A stretch of DNA of 35,292 nt. It comes from an uncultured Prevotella sp. GTDB taxonomy: Bacteria > Bacteroidota > Bacteroidia > Bacteroidales > Bacteroidaceae. A program made the translations under genes and the position numbers. Below are positions 7,205-14,876 of the stretch, piece after piece; within the stretch, counting starts at the first letter, position 1, and each line of letters begins with the position of its first letter. Below the pieces are notes generated by a model, which was given only the letters and a program-made list of their open reading frames with translations, ran no database searches and was not told where the DNA came from. The DNA is taken from contig CAMVAI010000031.1 in the NCBI GenBank assembly GCA_947165435.1, positions 1 through 35,292 on the forward strand. Reading direction: 5' to 3'.

Positions 7205-7645
7205 ATGGAATTATCAGGAAAAATCATTGCCGTCATGCCGGCAAGCAGCGGAGTGTCTTCACGTACCGGCAACCCTTGGATGTCGCAAGACTATGTCATC
7301 GAGGTGCCGGGTCAGTTTCCCCGCCGCTGCGTCTTCCGCGTCTTTGGCGAAGACCGTATCAAACAGTTCAATATCCAGATGGGTCAGGACTATACCGTGT
7401 CGTTCGACATCGATGCCCACGAGTATCAGGGCCGTTGGTTCAACGACATCCGTGCTTATAGCGTAGTGCCCGGTATGGTTTCTGCTGCCGCTCCTGGCAT
7501 GGCTGCCGCCCCCGGCATGGCTGCCGCCGCTCCTGCCGCCCAGGCTCCGTTCCCGCCGCAGGCTGCCGCTCCGCAGCAGCAGGCCCCGTTCCCTCCCGCC
7601 CAGGAGCCTGCCTCCGAGGGCAGCACCGACGACCTGCCGTTCTGA
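7205..7645 (+). CDS. DUF3127 protein with SSB-like acidic tail
   Basis: Residues 1-87 match the DUF3127 domain seen across Bacteroidota (MELSGKIIAVMPASSG, NPWMSQDYVIEVPG, FDIDAHEYQGRWFNDIRAY), a small beta-rich domain that I infer to be OB-fold-like. Residues 88-141 are a low-complexity Ala/Pro/Gln/Met linker with a repeated PGMAAA motif, and the last residues are DDLPF. That layout (OB-like domain, flexible linker, acidic-hydrophobic tip) mirrors bacterial SSB, whose DDIPF tip recruits repair proteins. DNA binding is inferred. The gene is divergent from dnaN, with 166 nt between the start codons. Confidence 0.85.
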   Translation: MELSGKIIAVMPASSGVSSRTGNPWMSQDYVIEVPGQFPRRCVFRVFGEDRIKQFNIQMGQDYTVSFDIDAHEYQGRWFNDIRAYSVVPGMVSAAAPGMAAAPGMAAAAPAAQAPFPPQAAAPQQQAPFPPAQEPASEGSTDDLPF

Positions 7646-7680
7646 ATCCCGCTCTTGCGCATCTATCGCGCATCAACAAA

Positions 7681-7713
7681 ACATCCCTCCGGTCTCTGCT
7701 ACCGGGGGGATGT
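7681..7713 (+). terminator. Hairpin after the DUF3127 gene, probable terminator
   Basis: ACATCCCTCCGGT (7681-7693) pairs with ACCGGGGGGATGT (7701-7713) with one G-U pair and a 7-nt loop. The following CACTTATTCTTTG is only moderately T-rich, so termination efficiency is uncertain. Confidence 0.5.
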
Positions 7714-7868
7714 CACTTATTCTTTGATGTGGTTTCTCCGTTCTCCTCTGGCGTGGCCCACAAGTACCCTGAAAGCAGAAAGCGTTGTCATCCTATTGTT
7801 TTTTAAGTGTTTCCTGACAGTGGAGCCGAGACCGAATGGAAAACAGGAGCGGCATACATCCCGTTTTT

Positions 7869-7884
7869 TTTGTGATTGCACAAA
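7869..7884. promoter_or_regulatory. 16-bp dyad upstream of the metallo-hydrolase promoter
   Basis: TTTGTG, four bases, then CACAAA. It is a perfect six-base inverted repeat ending 16 nt before the -33 box at 7901, a position typical of an activator site. Its shape resembles a CRP/FNR-type half-site pair, but the cognate protein is unknown. Confidence 0.35.
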
Positions 7885-7900
7885 TTATTTCATCGTTTTA

Positions 7901-7932
7901 TTTTGCATTTTGCTTTCTTTGCACTATCTTTG
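7901..7932 (+). promoter_or_regulatory. Promoter of the metallo-hydrolase gene
   Basis: TTTTG at 7901-7905 and TATCTTTG at 7925-7932 have a 19-nt spacer, a full consensus match. The ATG at 7954 lies 21 nt past the -7 box, so the leader is short. Confidence 0.7.
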
Positions 7933-7953
7933 CATCAAAAATGTAATAGATAC

Positions 7954-8757
7954 ATGTTAAAATTCATATCGTTCGGTAGCGGCAGCAGTGGCAACTGTTA
8001 TTGGTTGTCAACGGCTACCGATGCGCTGTTGATAGATGTTGGGGTAGGTCTGCGGGTTCTGAAGAAGAACTGCAAGGACTACGGTGTGAGCCTGTCGCAG
8101 GTGCAGCACGTACTGATTACCCACGACCATGCCGACCACATCAAGTCGGTGGGTTCGTTCAGCCACGAGTACCATGTTCCGGTGTATGCCACCTCCATAG
8201 TCCACGACGGCATCAATCGCAACTACTGTGTGGCAAAGAAGGTAGCCCCCGACATGGCTCGTGAGCTGGTGAAGGGCCGCACGGAGCAGATTGGCGACTT
8301 CCGTGTGACGCCGTTTGCCGTGCCGCACGACAGTTCCGACAATGTGGGCTATTTCATCGAGGCCGGTGGTGTGTCGTTCTGCATCATGACGGATGCCGGC
8401 AGCATGACCGACGAGATGCGTGGCTACATCAGCCGTGCGCAATACCTGGTCATCGAGGCCAACCATGATGTCGAGATGGTGAAGGGCGGTCCGTACCCTC
8501 AGTTTCTGAAAGAGCGCATCCTGTCGGCTACGGGTCACATGAACAACCACGACTGTGGTGTGGCGATAGCCGAGAACATGTCCGAGCAGCTGCGCCATGT
8601 GTGGCTCTGCCATCTGAGCGAAGAGAACAACCATCCTGAACTGGCGCGTAAGACCGTGGAGAGTGTGCTCAGAAGCTACGGCATCGTGGTGGGAACCGAC
8701 CTCCGCCTTGAGGTGCTGAAGCGTACCACGCCCACAGGGGTCTATGAGCTGACGTGA
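7954..8757 (+). CDS. MBL-fold metallo-hydrolase (WalJ/YycJ type)
   Basis: Metallo-beta-lactamase-fold hydrolase of 267 residues. FGSGSSGNCYWL at the start is characteristic of the YycJ/WalJ family, and VLITHDHADHIKSV is the HxHxDH zinc motif. Further ligands are likely His in FAVPHDSSDNVGY, Asp in IMTDAGSM, and the C-terminal VWLCHLSEENNHPE. WalJ proteins are linked to nuclease activity and cell-wall/DNA-repair phenotypes in Firmicutes; the role in Bacteroidota is open. The frame is open from 7876, but those residues cross the promoter, so the ATG at 7954 is preferred. Confidence 0.9.
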   Translation: MLKFISFGSGSSGNCYWLSTATDALLIDVGVGLRVLKKNCKDYGVSLSQVQHVLITHDHADHIKSVGSFSHEYHVPVYATSIVHDGINRNYCVAKKVAPDMARELVKGRTEQIGDFRVTPFAVPHDSSDNVGYFIEAGGVSFCIMTDAGSMTDEMRGYISRAQYLVIEANHDVEMVKGGPYPQFLKERILSATGHMNNHDCGVAIAENMSEQLRHVWLCHLSEENNHPELARKTVESVLRSYGIVVGTDLRLEVLKRTTPTGVYELT

Positions 8758-8800
8758 CTTCCCCTTTTGTGCTATAAAAAAACTGACGTGACTTCCCCTT
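8749..8800 (+). repeat. 18-bp direct repeat spanning the metallo-hydrolase stop codon
   Basis: CTGACGTGACTTCCCCTT occurs at 8749-8766, including the last sense codons and the TGA, and again at 8783-8800 as the left arm of the terminator. The copies are identical and 34 nt apart. Confidence 0.9.
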
Positions 8801-8824
8801 GCCAGCGGAAGCCACGTCAGTCTT
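8783..8824. terminator. Bidirectional terminator between the converging metallo-hydrolase and maeB genes
   Basis: CTGACGTGACTTCC (8783-8796) pairs with GGAAGCCACGTCAG (8807-8820) with one mismatch. The stem is flanked by a run of A at 8776-8782 and by TCTTTTT from 8821, so it can act on both strands. Confidence 0.8.
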
Positions 8825-8839
8825 TTTCCGTCTTTCCGG

Positions 8840-11146
8840 TTATTGTTCTGCAGCACTTTTGATGCGTTTCTTCACTTTGTCAACGTAGGCATCAATCACC
8901 GCCACCGCCACGATGTTCACCACGTCGCGCACCGAGGCACCGAAGTCGATGAAGTGGATGGGCTTGTTCAGACCCATCTGGATGGGGCCAATGATTTCCA
9001 CGTCAGCATCGAGCATCTGCAGCATCTTGTAGCTGGAGCGTGCCGACGTGAGGTTGGGGAACACCAGCGTGTTGACATCCTTGCCGAAGAGGCGTGTGAA
9101 GGGGTACTGCTCGTCGCGCAGCTCGCGGTCCAAGGCGAATCCTATCTGCATCTCGCCGTCGATGGGCAGGTCGGGGTATTGCTCCTGCATGTATTCCACG
9201 GCGCGTTTCACCTTCTGTGCGCCGTCGCTCTGGCTGCTGCCGAAGTTCGAGTGGCTGATCATGCTCACCACGGGCTTCTCGTTGAAGAAGCGCACGGACG
9301 TACTGGCCAGTTTGGCAATGTCTATCAGCGTGTCGGTGTCGGGGTTCTCGTTCACCAGCGTGTCGGCAATATACAGCGTGCCGCGTGCCGAGTTGATGAT
9401 GTGCATGGCCCCGAAGTGCTTGTATTCAGGCCGTATGCCGATGACCTCGTTCACCACCTTGATGGTGTTCGAATACTTGGTATAAAGTCCCGTCAGGAAG
9501 GCATCGGCCTCGCCGGTCTCCACCATCATCATGCCGAAATAGTTGCGCTCGAACATCTTGTCGTTGGCCTCCTGGAAGGTATAGCCATCGCGGCGACGCT
9601 TGTCGGCCAAGATGCGGGCGTAGCGCTCGCGGCGCTCCTGCTCCGAGGGGTGGCGCAGGTTTACAATCTCGATGCCGTCGATGTTCAGGTCCAGCTTCTT
9701 GGCCAGCTTGGCCAGCACCTCGTCGTTGCCCAGGAGCACGGGTTGGCAGATGCCCTCGGCCTTGGCCTGCACGGCGGCTTTGAGCATGGTGGGGTGAATG
9801 GCTTCGGCAAATACGACGCGCTGCGGATGGGCGGCGGCCGTCGAGTACAGCTTCTGCGTCAGCTTGGTTTCCTGTCCTAACAGCACGCTCAGCGAGTCCT
9901 TGTACTGCTCCCAGTTGGTGATGTGCTTGCGGGCCACGCCGCTGTCCATGGCAGCCTTCGCCACTGCGGCACTCACCTCGGTGATGAGACGCGGGTCAAC
10001 GGGTTTCGGTATGAAGTAGTCGCGGCCGAAGGTCAGGTTGTTCACCTTATATACATCGTTCACCACGTCGGGCACGGGCTGCTTGGCCAGGTCGGCTATG
10101 GCATGCACGGCAGCCAACTTCATCTCCTCGTTGATGGCTGTGGCGTGTACGTCGAGAGCCCCGCGGAAGATGTAGGGGAATCCGATGACGTTGTTAATCT
10201 GGTTGGGATAGTCGGTGCGGCCCGTTGACATGAGCACGTCGGGGCGGGCGTCCATGGCATCCTCATACGATATTTCCGGCACGGGGTTGGCCAGTGCGAA
10301 GATGACCGGGTTGGCAGCCATCGACCTCACCATGTCCTTCGACAGCACGTTACCCTTCGACAGCCCCACAAAGACGTCGGCCCCACTGACGGCCTCTGCC
10401 AGCGTGTGGATGTCGGTGCGGTCGGTGGCGAAGAATCGCTTCTGCTCGTTCAGGTCCTGCCGGTCGATGGAAATGACGCCCTTCGAGTCGAGCATCACGA
10501 TGTTCTCCTTCGAGGCACCGATGGCCATATACAGCTTGGTACACGAGATGGCGGCAGCCCCGGCCCCGTTCACCACTATCTTCACCTTCGCAATGTCCTT
10601 GCCTATCACCTCCAGGGCGTTTTTCAGTCCGGCAGCCGAAATGATGGCGGTGCCGTGCTGGTCGTCGTGCATCACGGGGATGTCCAGCGTGCGCTTCAGC
10701 CGTTCCTCTATATAGAAGCACTCGGGGGCCTTGATGTCCTCCAGGTTGATGCCGCCGAAGGTGGGGGCTATGCGCTCTACGGCCTCGCAGAATTTCTCGG
10801 GGTCTTTCTCGGCCACCTCAATGTCGAACACGTCTATGCCGCCGTATATCTTGAACAGCAGCCCCTTGCCCTCCATGACGGGCTTGCCGCTCATGGCTCC
10901 TATGTCGCCCAGCCCCAGCACGGCAGTACCGTTGGAGATGACGGCCACCAGGTTGCCCTTGTCGGTATAGCGGTAGGCAGCATCGGGGTCTTGTTGTATT
11001 TCCAGACAGGGGTATGCCACTCCCGGCGAGTAGGCCAGCGAGAGGTCGGTCTGTGTACGATAAGCCTTTGTCGGCTTCACTTCAATTTTTCCTGGGCGGC
11101 CGGCCTCATGATAGAGGAGGGCGGCTTCTTTCGAAATCTTTACCAT
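8840..11146 (-). CDS. NADP-dependent malic enzyme fused to a phosphotransacetylase-like domain
   Basis: MaeB-type enzyme that decarboxylates malate to pyruvate with NADP. The 768 residues comprise a malic-enzyme part (about 1-425), with [33 protein letters not shown] and the Rossmann [16 protein letters not shown], and a C-terminal phosphotransacetylase-like part (about 430-768; [29 protein letters not shown]). In MaeB proteins the second part is regulatory and binds acetyl-CoA rather than working as an acyltransferase; I infer the same here. Length is normal. It stands alone, with the bidirectional terminator downstream. Confidence 0.96.
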   Translation of the reverse strand: MVKISKEAALLYHEAGRPGKIEVKPTKAYRTQTDLSLAYSPGVAYPCLEIQQDPDAAYRYTDKGNLVAVISNGTAVLGLGDIGAMSGKPVMEGKGLLFKIYGGIDVFDIEVAEKDPEKFCEAVERIAPTFGGINLEDIKAPECFYIEERLKRTLDIPVMHDDQHGTAIISAAGLKNALEVIGKDIAKVKIVVNGAGAAAISCTKLYMAIGASKENIVMLDSKGVISIDRQDLNEQKRFFATDRTDIHTLAEAVSGADVFVGLSKGNVLSKDMVRSMAANPVIFALANPVPEISYEDAMDARPDVLMSTGRTDYPNQINNVIGFPYIFRGALDVHATAINEEMKLAAVHAIADLAKQPVPDVVNDVYKVNNLTFGRDYFIPKPVDPRLITEVSAAVAKAAMDSGVARKHITNWEQYKDSLSVLLGQETKLTQKLYSTAAAHPQRVVFAEAIHPTMLKAAVQAKAEGICQPVLLGNDEVLAKLAKKLDLNIDGIEIVNLRHPSEQERRERYARILADKRRRDGYTFQEANDKMFERNYFGMMMVETGEADAFLTGLYTKYSNTIKVVNEVIGIRPEYKHFGAMHIINSARGTLYIADTLVNENPDTDTLIDIAKLASTSVRFFNEKPVVSMISHSNFGSSQSDGAQKVKRAVEYMQEQYPDLPIDGEMQIGFALDRELRDEQYPFTRLFGKDVNTLVFPNLTSARSSYKMLQMLDADVEIIGPIQMGLNKPIHFIDFGASVRDVVNIVAVAVIDAYVDKVKKRIKSAAEQ

Positions 11147-11187
11147 AAAAAAGTGTACTATTATTGTGTTGTATTTCTTTTCCGACG

Positions 11188-11195
11188 CAAAAATA
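11188..11195 (-). promoter_or_regulatory. -7 box for maeB
   Basis: TATTTTTG on the minus strand (11195 to 11188) fits the TAnnTTTG box and lies 41 nt upstream of the maeB ATG. I find no convincing -33 box 19-20 nt further up, so this is a half match. Confidence 0.4.
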
Positions 11196-11374
11196 CAAAA
11201 AAATCATGAAATCCATGCCATCTGCCCAGTTTTTTTCTCCGATTGTTGATAATTTTTACCCGCTTTGCCCTTGTCCTACCGAGCGGAGCGGCAGTTGTCG
11301 TGAGGCTATAATAGCTAAAAACATCATTCTCATTTTCCTTTCACGTAGGGGCTAACCTCCTGTCTCTGTGCTGG

Positions 11375-11756
11375 TTACGGTGAAGGGAACTTTTTCTGAG
11401 TCCTACTGACTGGCATATTTGACGGCAGGTACAGGCGTTTAACCGCACTAACGTCCAGAAAGGGAGTCATTGCATTGCCCGGGGTGTCGCTTTGCGAGCG
11501 CAGCCCTGCAAATATCGACTTGAAAGGGCAAAAGCATGGCTATTCAATGGTCTTAGGTATTGCCGACGTTCGTCAGCAGTATTGCCGACGTTCGTCAGCA
11601 GTATTGCCGACGTTCGTCGGCAATAGCCAACACGCATGCAAATGGTCAATAGTCAGCCTCGTTTTTCAACCTGGTGGCTCCGTGTCTTTTTAGAAACACC
11701 CAACTCTTGGAAGTTATTGACCTACGTATTCATTTTCTAATCTCCCTTCACCGTAA
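11375..11756. mobile_element. Possible MITE-like element with 14-bp inverted ends
   Basis: TTACGGTGAAGGGA at 11375-11388 is exactly inverted at 11743-11756; GTGC/GCAC lies just outside both ends. The 382-bp interior has no gene and contains the palindromic repeats. I found no clear target-site duplication, and the right end also pairs with 11785-11797, so a mobile origin is only a hypothesis. Confidence 0.3.
11558..11623. repeat. 22-bp palindromic tandem repeat (3 copies)
   Basis: Copies at 11558-11579, 11580-11601 and 11602-11623. Each contains TTGCCGACGTTCGTC; copies 1 and 2 end CAGCAG, copy 3 ends CGGCAA. Copy 3 extends to a 10-bp perfect stem (ATTGCCGACG against CGTCGGCAAT); copies 1 and 2 form the stem with one mismatch. 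Confidence 0.9.
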
Positions 11757-11797
11757 TGCACTGTTCGTCAGACTGTTGGCATCTCGGTGAAAGGAGA
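11741..11797 (-). other. Hairpin just downstream of purM
   Basis: TCTCCCTTCACCG (11741-11753) pairs with CGGTGAAAGGAGA (11785-11797), one mismatch, loop 31 nt. It lies 17 nt after the purM stop in the direction of transcription. There is no U-run after it on the minus strand, so it may protect the 3' end rather than terminate. Confidence 0.45.
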
Positions 11798-11813
11798 AAT
11801 AATTTTCAGATTT

Positions 11814-12995
11814 TTAATAGTCGAACGTTCCGAACTCAGAGTGTATAGTGAGGCTCTTCTTTCCCTCCTCGATGCGGCCTACCACCTGGGCATCGATGTT
11901 GAACGACTTGGAAATGGCTATCACCTGCTCGGCTACCTCCGGGCGGACGTAGATTTCCATGCGGTGCCCCATGTTGAACACTTGGTACATCTCGCGCCAG
12001 TCGGTGCCCGAACAGTCGTGGATGGCCTGGAACAGCGGGGGTACGGGGAACATGTTGTCCTTGATGACGCGGCAGTTGTCTGAGACGAAGTGCAGCACTT
12101 TCGTCTGGGCGCCACCCGTGCAATGCACCATGCCGTGAATCTCGGGGCGAAGCTCGTCGAGCAATCGCTTGATGACGGGAGCGTATGTGCGGGTGGGGGA
12201 TAGCACGAGCTGGCCCATGGTGAGAGCCCCGGCAGGTGAATCTGTTGGCACGGGGACTGTATCCGTCAGCGCGTACTTGCCGCTGTAAACGAGGTCGGAG
12301 GGTACGGCATGGTCGTAGCTTTCAGGAAATTTCTCGGCAAGATATTTCGAGAAGACATCGTGGCGGGCACTGGTAAGACCATTGCTGCCCATACCGCCGT
12401 TATAGCGGTGCTCGTAGGTGGCCTGTCCGGTAGATGACAGTCCCACGATGACATCGCCCGGCCGGATGTTGGCATTGTTGATGACATCAGCGCGCTTCAT
12501 GCGGCAGGTGACGGTAGAATCGACGATGATGGTACGCACCAGGTCGCCCACGTCGGCTGTCTCGCCGCCGGTGGGGTAAATGCCGATGCCCATGTCTCGG
12601 AGTTCGGCCAGGAGTTCGTCTGTACCGTTGATGATGGCTGAGATGACCTCGCCGGGTACGAGCATCTTGTTGCGCCCGATGGTAGATGAGACAAGGATAT
12701 TGTCCACGGCGCCCACACAGAGCAGGTCGTCGGTATTCATCACGATGGCATCCTGGGCTATTCCCTTCCAAACGGAGAGGTCGCCGGTCTCCTTCCAGTA
12801 CATGTAGGCGAGGCTCGACTTGGTGCCGGCACCGTCGGCATGCATGATGTTGCAATACTCCGGGTCGCCGCCCAGTATGTCAGGGATAATCTTGCAGAAG
12901 GCCTGCGGGAAGATGCCCTTGTCTATGTTCTTGATGGCGGCGTGTACATCTTCTTTGGCAGCACTCACGCCGCGCTGCATATAGCGGTTGTTCAT
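11814..12995 (-). CDS. PurM, phosphoribosylformylglycinamidine cyclo-ligase (AIR synthase)
   Basis: ATP-dependent ring closure of FGAM to AIR in purine synthesis. The Bacteroidota-type protein is 393 residues, longer than the 345 of E. coli. Visible AIR-synthase features are YMQRGVSAAKEDVHAAI at the start, MHADGAGTKSSLAY (the DGxGTK motif), DAIVMNTDDLLCVGA, YPTGGETADVGDLV and the late HCTGGAQTKVLHF. The frame is open to 13034, but that stretch encodes the upstream hairpin, so the ATG at 12995 is preferred. It is the last gene of the phoH-to-purM operon. Confidence 0.93.
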   Translation of the reverse strand: MNNRYMQRGVSAAKEDVHAAIKNIDKGIFPQAFCKIIPDILGGDPEYCNIMHADGAGTKSSLAYMYWKETGDLSVWKGIAQDAIVMNTDDLLCVGAVDNILVSSTIGRNKMLVPGEVISAIINGTDELLAELRDMGIGIYPTGGETADVGDLVRTIIVDSTVTCRMKRADVINNANIRPGDVIVGLSSTGQATYEHRYNGGMGSNGLTSARHDVFSKYLAEKFPESYDHAVPSDLVYSGKYALTDTVPVPTDSPAGALTMGQLVLSPTRTYAPVIKRLLDELRPEIHGMVHCTGGAQTKVLHFVSDNCRVIKDNMFPVPPLFQAIHDCSGTDWREMYQVFNMGHRMEIYVRPEVAEQVIAISKSFNIDAQVVGRIEEGKKSLTIHSEFGTFDY

Positions 12996-13011
12996 ATTTT
13001 CACTATTTTCT

Positions 13012-13030
13012 GTTGCGGCAAAACCGCGAC
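13012..13030 (-). promoter_or_regulatory. Hairpin 16 nt upstream of the purM start
   Basis: GTTGCGG (13012-13018) and CCGCGAC (13024-13030), seven base pairs with one mismatch. On the minus strand the loop reads TTTTG. Core and distance to the ATG match the element before the TPM gene (14819-14839). Confidence 0.55.
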
Positions 13031-13040
13031 ACACGCTGGG

Positions 13041-13628
13041 TTAGAATTTCACTTGCGGAGCTTTCTCGGCACCGGCCTCGGCTTCAAACTTCGTCATCTG
13101 CGAGAAGCCGAACATGCCGGCAAGCAGGTTATTGGGGAACGAGCGGATGACAACATTGTACTGCTGCACCACCTGGTTGAACGTATTGCGAGCCTCGTTG
13201 ATGCGGTTCTCAGTACCTTCGAGCTGTACCTGCAGGTCGCGGAAGTTCTCGTTGGCCTTCAGGTCGGGATAGTTCTCCTGAATGGCAATCAGCCGGCCGA
13301 GGGCAGCGCCCAGCTCGCCTTGAGCCTGCTGGTACTCCTTCAGTTTCTCGGGAGTCATGTTGGTGGGGTCGAGGGTTACCTGTGTAGCCTTCGAGCGGGC
13401 ATTCACCACACCCTCCAAGGTCTCCTTCTCGTGCGAGGCATAGCCCTTGACGGTCTCTACCAGATTGGGGATGAGGTCTGCACGGCGCTGGTAGGCCGAC
13501 TGCACGTTAGCCAAGGCCGTGGTAGCCTTCTCTTGTTCACCTACCATCGAGTTGTAAGCACTGGCAGCCCAACCGCCGATAATGACGACTGCTGCGATGA
13601 TTGCGATAAGCGATTTACTGATTTTCAT
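13041..13628 (-). CDS. LemA family protein
   Basis: LemA proteins are inner-membrane-anchored helical-bundle proteins of poorly known function. The 195 residues begin with KISKSL and one hydrophobic segment (about 7-25), then AYNSMVGEQEKATTALANVQ and YQRRADLIPNLVETVKGYASHE, the family signature. The remainder is helical (LEGTENRINEARNTFNQVVQQYN) and ends in a short tail. The gene sits between purM and the TPM-domain gene; LemA-TPM pairs recur in many bacteria, suggesting a shared membrane function. Confidence 0.93.
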   Translation of the reverse strand: MKISKSLIAIIAAVVIIGGWAASAYNSMVGEQEKATTALANVQSAYQRRADLIPNLVETVKGYASHEKETLEGVVNARSKATQVTLDPTNMTPEKLKEYQQAQGELGAALGRLIAIQENYPDLKANENFRDLQVQLEGTENRINEARNTFNQVVQQYNVVIRSFPNNLLAGMFGFSQMTKFEAEAGAEKAPQVKF

Positions 13629-13671
13629 AATAGCTATTATTTTTTTGTTGTTAATGGATACTTTTTACACG

Positions 13672-14802
13672 CTACCATCGTGAGGTGGCACCGCCTCCAC
13701 CGAAGGAGCCTCCGCCAAATGAGCCGCCGCTGAAACCTCCGCCGCCTCCACCTCCACTAAAGCCACCAAAACCACCTCCACCAGAAATGTGAGACCTTTC
13801 GCTGACGTAGAAAGGGTTTGGCAGCAGGGCTGTTCCCAGCAGGCCAATCCATTGGTATTTCTTGTTCAGTCGGAGGAAGAGAATCGTCCAAGCGATGATG
13901 AAGAGGAACGAAAGCCCGATAGTCGTCTCAATATTGTCTGACTCATCGGTGGAGCTGGTTAGCGCCGACATTTGTGGCAGCTCTTTCTTCTGCAGTAAGG
14001 CATAGGTGGCCTCTGCAAGATATATCATGCCGCTGTCGGGCATTTCAGCCCTCATGGCCGGTACTACGTATTGCTGTTCCAACCGGTGGCATTCAGCGTC
14101 TGTCAGGTCGGCCTCCAAGGCTCGCCCCGGCGACATGTTGATGGAGTGATCCTCATAGCCCACCACCACCACAAGTCCGCGATTGTTGTAACCTACGCCG
14201 TATTTGTTGCCTACATCCTGAGCCATACGGAACGGATCGTCGTTCTCGATGTGGTTGACCACAATGAATACCGATTGCACGCCGAGCTCAAGGCGAAGGC
14301 GCTGCAATGTGATGTTCATTCGCTGAACAGCTGACGGGGTCAGCACGCTGTCGGGGTTGGACACGTATTGCGTGGAGTCTTGCAGGTAGGGTATGGGAAT
14401 GTTGTCGGCATTCCAGTAAGTCTCGGCAGCAGAAGAACGAATGCCACTCTCTGAGCTTTCATAGAGTCCGCTGGTGCTGTTGGCATCGTCGGCAACGACG
14501 GCAGCCCCGCAACAGGTGGTCATGGCAATGATGCCGATGATGAACACGCGCCCCCATAAATGCCGCCAACGGGCCCATTCAGGATGGGTGGCCTTGTATT
14601 CGTTGAAAAGCTGTCGGCATTTGCTTCGATATTCGCTCTCCAAAGCTTCGTATCGATTAGAATACTGTCGCTTAAGGCGTGACGACGAGAACAGTCCTTC
14701 GTAGCTTTGGCTCTGCTCCATGTCGTAGGCATCTTGCAGGGCACGAATGGCATCGTTGTACTGGCGGGTCAGCTTCTTGATATGATCGGTGTAGGTGTTC
14801 AT
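13672..14802 (-). CDS. TPM-domain membrane protein with N-terminal coiled coil
   Basis: 376 residues. Residues 1-80 are a charged, probably coiled-coil cytoplasmic region; 85-104 form a first membrane segment (FIIGIIAMTTCCGAAVVA); 142-272 are the TPM (YgcG/Psb32) domain with GVQSVFIVVNHIENDDPF and YGVGYNNRGLVVVVGYEDHS; 294-311 form a second membrane segment; the end is a Gly/Ser/Phe-rich tail (GGGSFGG-type repeats), common in this family. Most relatives have a cleavable signal peptide instead of an N-terminal coiled coil, so this looks like a signal-anchor variant. It probably works with LemA, encoded 43 nt downstream. Confidence 0.85.
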   Translation of the reverse strand: MNTYTDHIKKLTRQYNDAIRALQDAYDMEQSQSYEGLFSSSRLKRQYSNRYEALESEYRSKCRQLFNEYKATHPEWARWRHLWGRVFIIGIIAMTTCCGAAVVADDANSTSGLYESSESGIRSSAAETYWNADNIPIPYLQDSTQYVSNPDSVLTPSAVQRMNITLQRLRLELGVQSVFIVVNHIENDDPFRMAQDVGNKYGVGYNNRGLVVVVGYEDHSINMSPGRALEADLTDAECHRLEQQYVVPAMRAEMPDSGMIYLAEATYALLQKKELPQMSALTSSTDESDNIETTIGLSFLFIIAWTILFLRLNKKYQWIGLLGTALLPNPFYVSERSHISGGGGFGGFSGGGGGGGFSGGSFGGGSFGGGGATSRW

Positions 14803-14818
14803 TGCTTCTTTTTTTTAT

Positions 14819-14839
14819 CTCAACGGCAAAACCGTTGAG
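14819..14839 (-). promoter_or_regulatory. Hairpin 16 nt upstream of the TPM-gene start
   Basis: CTCAACGG (14819-14826) and CCGTTGAG (14832-14839), a perfect 8-bp stem with minus-strand loop TTTTG. The 16-nt spacer to the ATG is A-rich (AAAAAAAAGAAG). It matches the element before purM in loop, stem core and spacing. Confidence 0.6.
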
Positions 14840-14875
14840 CACAGTTTTCATGTGGAAAAACCGTTGAGCACAGTT
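14828..14875 (-). repeat. 19-bp direct repeat in the aroE-TPM gap
   Basis: AAAACCGTTGAGCACAGTT at 14828-14846 and again at 14857-14875, identical, 29 nt apart. The first copy forms the right arm of the hairpin at 14819-14839. Confidence 0.9.
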
Positions 14876-14876
14876 G

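Larger units (their letters stand above)
7646..7953. other. Intergenic region between the DUF3127 and metallo-hydrolase genes
   Basis: No gene is credible here. The region contains a hairpin at 7681-7713, a 16-bp dyad at 7869-7884 and a good promoter at 7901-7932. An open frame at 7655-7960 has no recognisable protein features and crosses the promoter. I see nothing else in 7714-7868. Confidence 0.6.
11147..11813. other. 667-bp gene-free region between maeB and purM
   Basis: No open frame here resembles a protein. The right part holds three palindromic 22-bp repeats (11558-11623) and three copies of a CGGTGAAGGGA-like motif, two direct and one inverted (11378, 11753 reverse, 11785). The segment 11375-11756 is bounded by a perfect 14-bp inverted repeat. 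It may be a small non-autonomous element or decayed sequence. The left 60 bp hold the maeB promoter; I see nothing in 11210-11370. Confidence 0.6.

Noticed and set aside
7655..7960. 101-residue open frame between the DUF3127 and metallo-hydrolase genes
   Set aside because: No recognisable features and it crosses a hairpin and a consensus promoter.
8843..9880. 345-residue open frame antisense to maeB
   Set aside because: His/Val/Leu-rich shadow of a well-conserved gene.
11558..11623. CRISPR array
   Set aside because: The 22-bp units are contiguous with no spacers and no cas genes are present.
11475..11693. 72-residue open frame in the maeB-purM gap
   Set aside because: It exists because the 22-bp repeats lack stops in that frame; no protein resemblance.
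14819..14839. Rho-independent terminator after aroE
   Set aside because: On the transcribed (minus) strand the hairpin is followed by A, not T, so it is more likely a leader structure.
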